Below, one piece after another: positions 56,076 to 64,000 of a stretch of 64,000 nucleotides of DNA; within the stretch, counting starts at the first letter, position 1, and the number at the start of each line of letters is the position of its first letter. The notes under the pieces were generated by a model, which made no database searches, was not told the origin of the DNA, and saw nothing but the letters and a program-made list of their open reading frames with translations. Source of the stretch: Thinopyrum elongatum (Eukaryota > Streptophyta > Magnoliopsida > Poales > Poaceae); contig CM022298.1 of NCBI GenBank assembly GCA_011799875.1, positions 490,585,180 through 490,649,179 of the forward strand, read 5' to 3'. A program made the translations under genes and the position numbers.

Positions 56076-56453
56076 CCGACTGCCTCTAGGAGTCCCCCTT
56101 TCCAACTCTTTGGCCGAAGCTGAGTCTAGTGGTCAAAAACTGTTTTACTAACTTGGCTGTGTGGCTTACGGGCCCACGTCGCCAACTGGGTGGTATTAGG
56201 ATCTTTTATTCCTCGTCTTTAATCTGGGATTCTAATCTCTCATCTATTCGGGTTTAATAAAATTTACTAACACCGACATTTAGGTTCTCGTAAATTCTAT
56301 CCACCCGGAGAGCTGGATTCAGTGCGATTTCCCTGACGTTGATCTGATTAGTCTGATAATCATTTTCCTTTCCATTGTTTTGTTTAACCTTTCCTTCCGA
56401 GATCGGTTATATTTCTCATTGTCTTATGACAACCCTGAACCTTTCTGTTTCAG
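56076..56453. other. D leader between primer site and extra ORF
   Basis: No coding frame. It ends in CCTTTCTGTTTCAG at 56440-56453, a strong 3' splice-site consensus that abuts the ATG of the extra ORF. Confidence 0.6.
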
Positions 56454-57224
56454 ATGGATCGACTATTTCCACCGCGGCCTACGACCCAGCTTGTGCGTCG
56501 CACTTGGGCTCGTGATGCCCCTGGATTTCCAGCTGTTCTGATCGCCCTCCTGAGTAGACTGGGTTACCGCTGGTATCCCGAGTACATGGTCTATGAGGTT
56601 TACCGTGAGTTCAACCAGGAACAGTACTATGCTGAAGTTCGGATTTATGATCAGCAGAACAACTCAGACACCGAGCTACACATTTTTCATGGATTAGGCG
56701 TGATGATTGAGATGGCAGTACATGATGCCGCCTACTCTGCTGTCGCACGTCTCCGAGGAGAGCATAGAGCTAACTTGGATGATACTGTGTTTCGGTACAT
56801 TCCGTATGCACCTGTTGGAGATGCTACTGGATTTTACACAGCTATCTGTGCCCCGTACGAGTCTCGACGCTACGACCCGCAGGTTCTGATTCAGTGCACT
56901 CAGGCTCTGGATCGCACTGTTTGGGCTCTTGCCGTCGAGTTGTTCGCCACTCGAGCGCGCTACTACGAGGCAATGACACAGTTGCTACCAGCTGTTCGTG
57001 CAGGGATACATCCGGAGGATATTCTATACCCACGCAGGACCGAGATGCCGCCAGGTATTGATTGGCCTGCAGTGGGAGGTCACACGCCTGCACGTGGACC
57101 TCTTCTTACAGTTCGAGACCGGGTTCTGCATCAGAGTGCACATGGAGCACAGGATCCTGCCGCGATGAACATTCGTCGTCCGCACTTGCAGTTACCCCGT
57201 TTCCGTGGTTTTCTCCGACGCTGA
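56454..57224 (+). CDS. Extra ORF (ORF0) between 5' LTR and gag of element D
   Basis: 256 aa, uninterrupted, starting directly after the acceptor-like CAG. Mostly a compact, aromatic-rich sequence: WYPEYMVYEVYREFNQEQYY, then EMAVHDAAYSAVARLRGEH, then VFRYIPYAPVGDATGFY, and a helical, arginine-rich C-terminal half ending RFRGFLRR. It is weakly but consistently alignable with the extra ORF of A (1959-2780). There is no zinc finger, protease or polymerase motif, signal peptide or membrane segment. It is intact in a young element, which suggests that it is under selection. I do not recognise a function. Confidence 0.8.
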   Translation: MDRLFPPRPTTQLVRRTWARDAPGFPAVLIALLSRLGYRWYPEYMVYEVYREFNQEQYYAEVRIYDQQNNSDTELHIFHGLGVMIEMAVHDAAYSAVARLRGEHRANLDDTVFRYIPYAPVGDATGFYTAICAPYESRRYDPQVLIQCTQALDRTVWALAVELFATRARYYEAMTQLLPAVRAGIHPEDILYPRRTEMPPGIDWPAVGGHTPARGPLLTVRDRVLHQSAHGAQDPAAMNIRRPHLQLPRFRGFLRR

Positions 57225-57469
57225 TGTAGCCTTTGCTATGTCACCATGTGTACTTCCTTACCGCGTGCCTGCGTGCCGCCTAGTGTGTCTCTAGTTTTTC
57301 AATGTGCGCCGTTATGCTGCCCGATTTTAACCGACTGTGTACGGATCTGTATGTCTTAATGACTACTTTAAGCATCTATTGCACTCTTTCAATAATGTCG
57401 AGTTACCTCATAATTATTGTTAAACACTTGCATAAGCTATCGCTGAAATACCCCTGTTGGAATAGCAGG

Positions 57470-60400
57470 ATGGCTGACAACAACCCGCCACCGCCGCCAC
57501 CACCTGATTACATGGCAGCGATGATGCAACAGTTTGAACTCAACCGCCAGTTTATGACGGGGATTATGCAGCAATTCCCTCGTCCTGAAGCTAATCAGCA
57601 GCAACCATCCATTACCTTACCAGAGTTCATGAGGCTCAGTCCATCATTTTTCCGCAACACAGTCAACCCACTGGATGCAGATGACTGGCTGCGTGATATC
57701 TCTCATGAGATGGAGTCTGCTGGTGTCGCCGAAATTAACTATGTCACTTTTGCGACATATCTTCTTAAGGGTCCCGCAGCCCAATGGTGGGCCACTCACC
57801 GACAGACTCTGCCGCCTGGTACTGTCGTCACTTGGGCAGAGTTCAAGATTGCTTTCCGTGCCCGCTACATTCCTCTAGCTGTCATAGCTAGGAAGAAGGC
57901 TGAGTTCCGTAGCCTTGTCCAAGGAAACAAGACTGTGGAAGTCTATCAGCGCGAGTTTCTAGACTTATCTCGTTACGCTGAAGAGGACATTCCTACCGAT
58001 GAACGCAGACAGGAGAAGTTTCGTGAAGGACTGCACCATGACATTCAGTTAGCCCTTCTTGTTCAAGATTACCCTGATTTCGCCACCTTGGTGAATAAGG
58101 CCATCATGGTTGAAACTGGACTTAAGAAGCACAAGGAAGCGTCCAGACGCACCCGTGAGTCGGGCTCATCTTCGGGCTCGTCTTCCCAGAAGCGACGCAT
58201 CTGGTTTCCCCAAGGCATGTTCCGTTCAGCAGCTCCTGCGAACAGACCTTCTTATGCTGCACCACGTCTGCCACCTCCACCACCGAGACAGCCTCTGCCA
58301 ACTCCAGCACCTCGAGCTCCAGCACCTCGTCCTGACAGCGGACTATGCTTCAAGTGTGGCAAGCCAGGTCACCGTGCTAGAGATTGTTCTCAGAATCAGA
58401 ATCAACTAGCTCTCCCTTCTGCTGGACGTGGAATTGGCCGTGGTATTCCTCAGCAGCGCAACAATAATGCCAGACCTTCTTATGGTCGTGGGCAGTACTA
58501 CCACGTCAACATGTCTGAAGCTCCAGATCAACCAGATACTGTGATGGGTACACTTCTCGTTAATTCAGTACCTGCATCCGTTTTATTTGATTCAGGAGCA
58601 TCGCATTCCTTCATGTCAGAACATTTTGCATGCATGCATGACATTAAATGCGAATACATGAACACACCCTTATTGGTACACACTCCCGCGGGTGGTTGTC
58701 GAACCTCTGCAGTTAGCTATAATGTTCCCGTTGAAATCGAAGGGTTGGAGTTCAGTGCGTCTCCCATTATTCTGAAATCGTCCAAGATTGACCTTATTCT
58801 GGGAATGGATTGGTTGAAGGCCCATTATGCCTCAATCAATTGTGCCACCAAAGTTGTTCACCTCTTGCACCCCTCGAATGAGATGGTGAATTACCATGCT
58901 CATATCACTCAGAACGCCGAGGCTCAAATTTATGCCTTGAACGCGTTGAATGCTTCTCCGCTTGATGGGATCGAGAATATCCCAGTTGTCTGTGACTTCC
59001 CGGATGTTTTTCCAGAAGAACTTCCAGGAATACCCCCTGCTAGAGCTGTCGAGTTCGTCATCGACTTGAAGCCTGGCACCACTCCTATTGCGAAGCGTCC
59101 TTACAAGATGCCTTCGCACCACCTCATCGAGCTTAAGGAGGAAATTGATAAATCCTTAAGGAAGGGTTTCATTCGCCCTAGTTCCTCTGCTTGGGGAGCA
59201 CCGTCTCTTTTCGTCAAGAAGAAAGATGGAACGAATAGGTTGGTCCAAGATTATCGTCCTATCAACCAGGCAACCATTCAGAATAAATATCCACTTCCCC
59301 GGATCAATGATTTATATGACCAACTCGCTGGATCTTTGGTGTTTTCTAAACTCGACTTGAGGTTGGGATATCACCAGATCCGTGTCCGCGAAGAGGATAT
59401 TCCGAAGACTGCATTCGTTACTCGTTATGGCTCTTACGAGTACACAGTCATGTCGTTTGGTTTAACAAACGCTCCAGCTACATTCTCCCGCCTAATGAAT
59501 TACATATTCATGGATTACCTCGACAAATTCGTCGTGGTATATCTGGATGATATTCTGGTTTATTCGAAGAGCAAAGAAGAACATGCTGAGCACCTTCAAC
59601 TAGTTCTGGAGAGACTTCGAGAGCACCAATTATTTGCCAAGTACTCTAAGTGCGAATTCTGGCTTTCCGAGGTAACCTACCTTGGACATGTCATCTCCAA
59701 GGATGGTATTGCAGTTAACCCGGAGCAAGTTCAGGCTATTCTTGACTGGACCCCTCCGAAGAATGTCAAGCAAGTCAGAAGTTTCCTCGGGCTTGCAAGT
59801 TATTGTCGCCGATTCATCGAAAATTTCTCCAAGATTGCCAAGCCCCTGACTAATCTGCTTCACAAAGGCGTTAAGTTTGAGTGGACAGACAAATGTCAGG
59901 AAAGCTTCCAGACCCTCAAGGACAAGTTGACTTCTGCTCCAGTCCTTGCTCCTCCAGACTCCCGCAAAGATTTTGTGATCTTCTGCGATGCCTCTCGCCA
60001 AGGACTAGGTTGCGTCCTAATGCAAGAGCGAAGAGTAATTGCTTATGCTTCACGACAACTGCGTCCACATGAAGAGAATTACCCAGTGCATGACCTCGAA
60101 CTTGCTGCTGTCATTTATGCTTTAAAGCAGTGGCGTCATTACCTCCTTGGTAATCGGTGTGAGATTTACACCGATCATCAGAGCTTGAAGTACTTGTTCA
60201 CTCAACCGGAACTTAATCTTCGTCAGCAGCGTTGGTTGGAAACAATCACCGATTATGACTGTGGAATTTCATACACTCCCGGCAAAGCTAATGTGATGGC
60301 TGATGCTTTGAGCCGCAAGTCCTACTGTAGCAACCTCATGGTAAAGCAAGCTCAACCCCAGCTATATGAAGAATTGCGCAAGCTGAATCTCTGTATCATC

Positions 60401-61879
60401 CCGCGAGGTTCTCTTAATAACCTTGTGATACAACCAGATCTTGAGAAAGCTGTCAAGATTGCGCAATCTAAGGATGCTGAAATTGGTCTAATGACGAAAG
60501 AGCTTCACCTCCAAAAGTACAGGGATTTCTCGATTGCTGAAGATGGAACCTTGTACTTCCGAGATCGCATTGTAGTACCTCGCTTCGAGCTGATGACTGA
60601 CAAAGTCATGAAGGAGGCCCATGATACACCGCTATCTATCCATCCGGGTAGTACCAAAATGTATCGAGATCTTCGTCAAAGGTACTGGTGGTCTAGAATG
60701 AAGCAAGATATTGCTCGTTATGTTGCCGAGTGTGACGTTTGTCGTCGCGTGAAGGCAGAACATCAAAAACCTGCTGGAATTCTGCAACCGCTCCCTATTC
60801 CTCTATGGAAGTGGGATAAAGTGCAAATGGACTTCATCACTGGTCTTCCCAAGTCTCAGAAGGGTCACGATGCTATTCTTGTCGTCGTTGACCAACTTTC
60901 CAAGGTTGCACACTTTCTACCAGTTAAGGAGACTATTACTGCTAGTCAGTTAGCAGAGCTATATATCTCCAGAATTGTTTCACTCCATGGTATTCCCAAG
61001 GAAATCAGTTCAGACCGTGGCAGTATTTTCACTGGCCATTTCTGGGAAAGTTTCCAGAAAGCAATGGGAACTCGTATTACCTGGAGTTCAGCTTATCATC
61101 CCCAATCCCAAGGCCAAGTTGAGCGCGTTAATCAAGTGCTTGAAGACATGCTTCGAGCCTGTGTTATATCCTTCGGTAAGAAATGGGAGGAATCTCTCCC
61201 GTATGCCGAGTTCTCTTATAACAACAGTTATCAAGCCAGCTTAAAAATGGCCCCATTTGAGGTTCTTTATGGACGAAAATGTCGAACCCCTCTGAATTGG
61301 TCAGAAACTGGGGAACGACCTCTTGTTGGACCGGACATTATTCAGCATGCCGAAGAACAAGTCCGAATTGTCCGGGAGAATCTCAAAGCAGCTCAAGACC
61401 GTCAGAAGAGTAATTATGATCGCAAGCGATGGGGTGTGATCTATCAACCTGGTGATCAAGCCTATCTTCGTGTCACTCCAATGAAGGGCACCCGTCGTTT
61501 CGGAATTAAGGGCAAGTTAGCTCCTCGCTATATTGGTCCTTTCCGTATCGTGGCTAGACGTGGACATGTGGCTTATAAATTGGAATTGCCGCCACAGTTC
61601 TCTCATATTCATGATGTCTTCCACGTATCGCAACTTCGAAAGTGTTTCAAGGAATCTCCGCACCGTGCAGTGGATCACGAGATGCTTCAACTGCAAGATG
61701 ACTTATCTTATAAGGAGCATCCGATTCGCATCCTCGACGAAGCTGAACGTCGAACCCGTCAAAAGACAACCAAGTTCCTGAAAGTACAGTGGTCAAATCA
61801 TACTGAAGATGAAGCCACTTGGGAACGCGAGGATCATCTTCGGGAAGAATATCCCGGACTTTTTCCTTCTACCTCCTAA
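57470..61879 (+). CDS. Element D gag-pol polyprotein, intact
   Basis: 1469 aa from the ATG at 57470 ([14 protein letters not shown]); the frame is open 56 codons further upstream, but this ATG starts the recognisable gag and follows AATAGCAGG, a possible acceptor. In order: Retrotrans_gag (about 60-230), CCHC knuckle [14 protein letters not shown] (293-306), protease DSGASHSF (from 374), RT with YLDD at 691-694, RNase H ([10 protein letters not shown] near 838, [10 protein letters not shown] near 901), integrase with an HHCC region (about 1060-1105) and D,D35E residues near 1120, 1181 and 1217, and a C-terminal chromodomain-like stretch (about 1415-1460, [25 protein letters not shown]). No stop, frameshift or missing catalytic residue was seen. 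The product would make particles, copy the RNA and integrate the DNA. Confidence 0.96.
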   Translation: MADNNPPPPPPPDYMAAMMQQFELNRQFMTGIMQQFPRPEANQQQPSITLPEFMRLSPSFFRNTVNPLDADDWLRDISHEMESAGVAEINYVTFATYLLKGPAAQWWATHRQTLPPGTVVTWAEFKIAFRARYIPLAVIARKKAEFRSLVQGNKTVEVYQREFLDLSRYAEEDIPTDERRQEKFREGLHHDIQLALLVQDYPDFATLVNKAIMVETGLKKHKEASRRTRESGSSSGSSSQKRRIWFPQGMFRSAAPANRPSYAAPRLPPPPPRQPLPTPAPRAPAPRPDSGLCFKCGKPGHRARDCSQNQNQLALPSAGRGIGRGIPQQRNNNARPSYGRGQYYHVNMSEAPDQPDTVMGTLLVNSVPASVLFDSGASHSFMSEHFACMHDIKCEYMNTPLLVHTPAGGCRTSAVSYNVPVEIEGLEFSASPIILKSSKIDLILGMDWLKAHYASINCATKVVHLLHPSNEMVNYHAHITQNAEAQIYALNALNASPLDGIENIPVVCDFPDVFPEELPGIPPARAVEFVIDLKPGTTPIAKRPYKMPSHHLIELKEEIDKSLRKGFIRPSSSAWGAPSLFVKKKDGTNRLVQDYRPINQATIQNKYPLPRINDLYDQLAGSLVFSKLDLRLGYHQIRVREEDIPKTAFVTRYGSYEYTVMSFGLTNAPATFSRLMNYIFMDYLDKFVVVYLDDILVYSKSKEEHAEHLQLVLERLREHQLFAKYSKCEFWLSEVTYLGHVISKDGIAVNPEQVQAILDWTPPKNVKQVRSFLGLASYCRRFIENFSKIAKPLTNLLHKGVKFEWTDKCQESFQTLKDKLTSAPVLAPPDSRKDFVIFCDASRQGLGCVLMQERRVIAYASRQLRPHEENYPVHDLELAAVIYALKQWRHYLLGNRCEIYTDHQSLKYLFTQPELNLRQQRWLETITDYDCGISYTPGKANVMADALSRKSYCSNLMVKQAQPQLYEELRKLNLCIIPRGSLNNLVIQPDLEKAVKIAQSKDAEIGLMTKELHLQKYRDFSIAEDGTLYFRDRIVVPRFELMTDKVMKEAHDTPLSIHPGSTKMYRDLRQRYWWSRMKQDIARYVAECDVCRRVKAEHQKPAGILQPLPIPLWKWDKVQMDFITGLPKSQKGHDAILVVVDQLSKVAHFLPVKETITASQLAELYISRIVSLHGIPKEISSDRGSIFTGHFWESFQKAMGTRITWSSAYHPQSQGQVERVNQVLEDMLRACVISFGKKWEESLPYAEFSYNNSYQASLKMAPFEVLYGRKCRTPLNWSETGERPLVGPDIIQHAEEQVRIVRENLKAAQDRQKSNYDRKRWGVIYQPGDQAYLRVTPMKGTRRFGIKGKLAPRYIGPFRIVARRGHVAYKLELPPQFSHIHDVFHVSQLRKCFKESPHRAVDHEMLQLQDDLSYKEHPIRILDEAERRTRQKTTKFLKVQWSNHTEDEATWEREDHLREEYPGLFPSTS

Positions 61880-61917
61880 ATTCTCGGGACGAGAATTTCT
61901 TTTAGAGGAGGAGAACT
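61878..61917 (+). promoter_or_regulatory. Hairpin and polypurine tract of D
   Basis: AAATTCTCG (61878-61886), loop GGA, CGAGAATTT (61890-61898) is a perfect 9-bp stem that overlaps the gag-pol stop codon. The purine-rich TTTTAGAGGAGGAGAACTT lies between it and the LTR at 61918. Confidence 0.8.
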
Positions 61918-64000
61918 TGTAACACCCCCTTGTAATAAACTCTGTGACACTCTGTTAAAACTGCCAAGTCATGATCATTTGCAGTGCCAAGTCATAAGGG
62001 TTAATGATCCAATTCAAATTCACATCTGAAAATCAATTTAAATTCCAAAGTGCAAGTTGAAGTTGATCAAACTCTGCTAGAAAAATGTTATTTAATTAGC
62101 AAATAATCCAGTGGTCATGACAAAATCATAATCATTATTTTTGGAGTTAGCTAAGTGAGTGAAACAACATGAAACAACACCCAAAACAGAACATTTAATC
62201 TATTTAAAATGATATCAAATTCAAATGGAATTCAATTCTGTCCTAATCACTTTTTGGTGGAGAAAAATATTGCATTGCAATATTTGGGCCAACTCCCCCA
62301 CTTTTCAAAATAGCACAAGTGCCCTAAACATTTCAGAATAACATGAAATAAAAGAAAAGGCAGAACAGAAAAATTTAGAAATAAGAAAAAGGCCACTGTG
62401 CACAGGCCAAGTGCACAGTGCCTTGAAGCCCAGCCCAGAAGGCCCGTTCCTTCTCCCTCATCCTCCGTGTCGGCACGCCTCTGGCCGGGCGCGCGCGCGC
62501 CGGCGAGGCGGCGACACGCCGACGCCACCGACGGAACAGGGGCGCGAGGAGGATAAGGCTGAGACCCGTCCACTCCTCCCTGGCCTCCCCGTCAGTCTTC
62601 CCCTTTCCTCTTGCTCGCTCCGCCTCTCCCTTCCTTCTCAGATCCGGTGACAGAACGCCGCCATCGCCGCGCTTTGGCACCACCGTGGCCGCCGGCCTCC
62701 CCACGTCGTCTGGAGGTGCCAGGAAGGAGCGCCGTGGACCTCTGCAACCTCTGGAGCAACCAGACGGAGTGGAGGAGCACCGCATCGCCCGCGCGCGAGT
62801 CGTCTTCCACCTCGGGTCGTCGCCAATTCCTCCATCTCCGGCGAGCTAGGCTGCAGCTACTAAACCTCCGAGGGCCTTCGGCGTGCCGCACGGTGAGCTA
62901 CCCGTCCTCCGCTCCCCTGCGTTCATCTCTACGCGCGCCGTAGCTAGCTGTTCCCGAGCCCGTGCTCTGGTTGCCGCCGGTGGGCTCGGTGCCGTCGATG
63001 TGGCCCTCGTCAACGGCAACCGAGGTCAACGTTGAGCTCCTGGTGCTCCCAGGAGCCCGGCGAGCTCGAGCCCGAGCCTCACGTGCCTCCTAACGCCGTC
63101 TCCCCGATCTCCCGAACTCCACCGCCGCCAAACCTCGTCGCCGGCCCAGCTCCGGCCATCCCCTGGTCCGGCAAGTGCCCCAGCTCGATGCGCGAGATCA
63201 CCAGCTAGCGAACGCGCCTAAGCGCAGCTCGAACAGAGCTCTGTAGCTCGATTCCGGTCAACTCCGGCGACCAACCGCCGCGGGAATGGCTCGCCGGAGC
63301 TACTCCGGTGCCCGCCGGCGTGGTCAGCCCGGGGCCACTCCCTGGGTCACTGACCCGTGGGCCCCAGGGGCCCGACCGGCCAGCTGACCGGTCAGCCCTG
63401 CTGACTGGACCGGCCCAGTCGCTGACACATGGGCCCCACCTCCCTGTTAATCTAATTAAAACGTTTTAGAAATAAAAATAAACTAATTACCCTAATGAGT
63501 CTATGACATGTGGGGCCAGAAGCTTAATTAGCAATTTAGATTAATTCAATTGCACTGTTAAGATAACAGAGACTGACATGTGGGTCCCACTGGACCCACA
63601 TGTCATATTTGACTTAGTCAGCCGACTGTTGACTTGCTGACGTCAGCAGCACGTCATGCTGACGTCATAATTCATTTTCTGTAAATAAAAATTAATTCCA
63701 GAAATTCAAATAATCTTTAAAAATTAATAACTTTTAAACCGTAGCTCGGATCGAAAAAGTTAAAACATGAAAGTTGCTCAGAACGACGAGACGAGTCTGA
63801 TCGTGCCGTCTGTTTCTCCATCGGAACCTCCTACGTAGAAGAACTCGTAACTCCGGACCCGAATCCGGCAGATGAATAGTGCACACACGTCGGATATTAA
63901 ATCCCAGAATAATTCTAAAAATAACTAAAATGACTTAGATGCATAATTAGGCAACCCTGCACTGCATCATAGCATCACACGCACCGTGTTGCATTTGTTT
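61918..64000 (+). repeat. Element D 3' LTR (first 2083 bp)
   Basis: Matches 51842-53924 with about 18 substitutions and no indel. The rest lies beyond the window. Donor-like GTGAGC at 62893-62898. Confidence 0.95.

Larger units (their letters stand above)
51842..64000 (+). mobile_element. Element D: young Tekay-type Gypsy with intact gag-pol, 3' end outside window
   Basis: 5' LTR 51842-56061, primer site, extra ORF 56454-57224, gag-pol 57470-61879 in one frame, hairpin and polypurine tract, 3' LTR from 61918. Comparing the 2083 bp of 3' LTR in view with the 5' LTR gives about 18 substitutions and no length change (0.9 %). With the rate often used for grass LTRs (1.3e-8 per site per year) that is about 0.3 million years. 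It may be autonomous. Confidence 0.95.

Overview
The window is intergenic DNA of a large-genome grass, most probably wheat, barley or a relative. I see no host gene, no RNA gene and nothing prokaryotic. Essentially every base belongs to transposable elements inserted into one another. The grass assignment rests on very long LTRs (3.3-4.6 kb) with GC-rich leader segments, Tekay-, Tat/Retand- and Athila-type Gypsy elements, and a CACTA transposon with a Ptta/En/Spm-type protein. Species and family names cannot be fixed without a repeat library.

Layout. Element A (1-10777, +, 5' end outside the window) is a chromodomain Gypsy (Tekay-like) with an extra ORF before gag and a gag-pol killed by five in-frame stops and a frameshift. 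It sits in the LTR of B1, a Tat/Retand-type Gypsy. The pieces of B1 are 10778-13402, 20679-20832 and 31028-33353, separated by three later insertions: B2 (13403-20678, another Tat/Retand-type element, internally deleted, carrying an antisense B3-domain-like ORF), B3 (20833-31027, minus strand, a complete but decayed Athila-type element with a perfect GCCAC target duplication) and a CACTA DNA transposon (33354-39536 and beyond). The CACTA is split by C (39537-51841), a non-autonomous Tekay-type element present as LTR-internal-LTR-internal. The second internal part of C is split in turn by D (51842 to beyond 64000), a Tekay-type element with an uninterrupted gag-pol frame and LTRs that differ at only about 18 of 2083 comparable positions. 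D is the youngest layer.

How the parts relate. A, C and D have unrelated U3 sequences but share cis signals: an initiator-tRNA-Met primer site, a hairpin just before the polypurine tract, a palindromic core in the LTR, and a GAGTAC hairpin. C encodes no recognisable protein yet keeps all of these, as expected if Tekay proteins mobilised it in trans. The LTRs of A and D also contain short exon-like segments with matching reading phase, flanked by AG acceptors and GC-type donors. They would encode small acidic, aromatic-rich peptides, and together with the extra ORF before gag they are the least explained part of the window.
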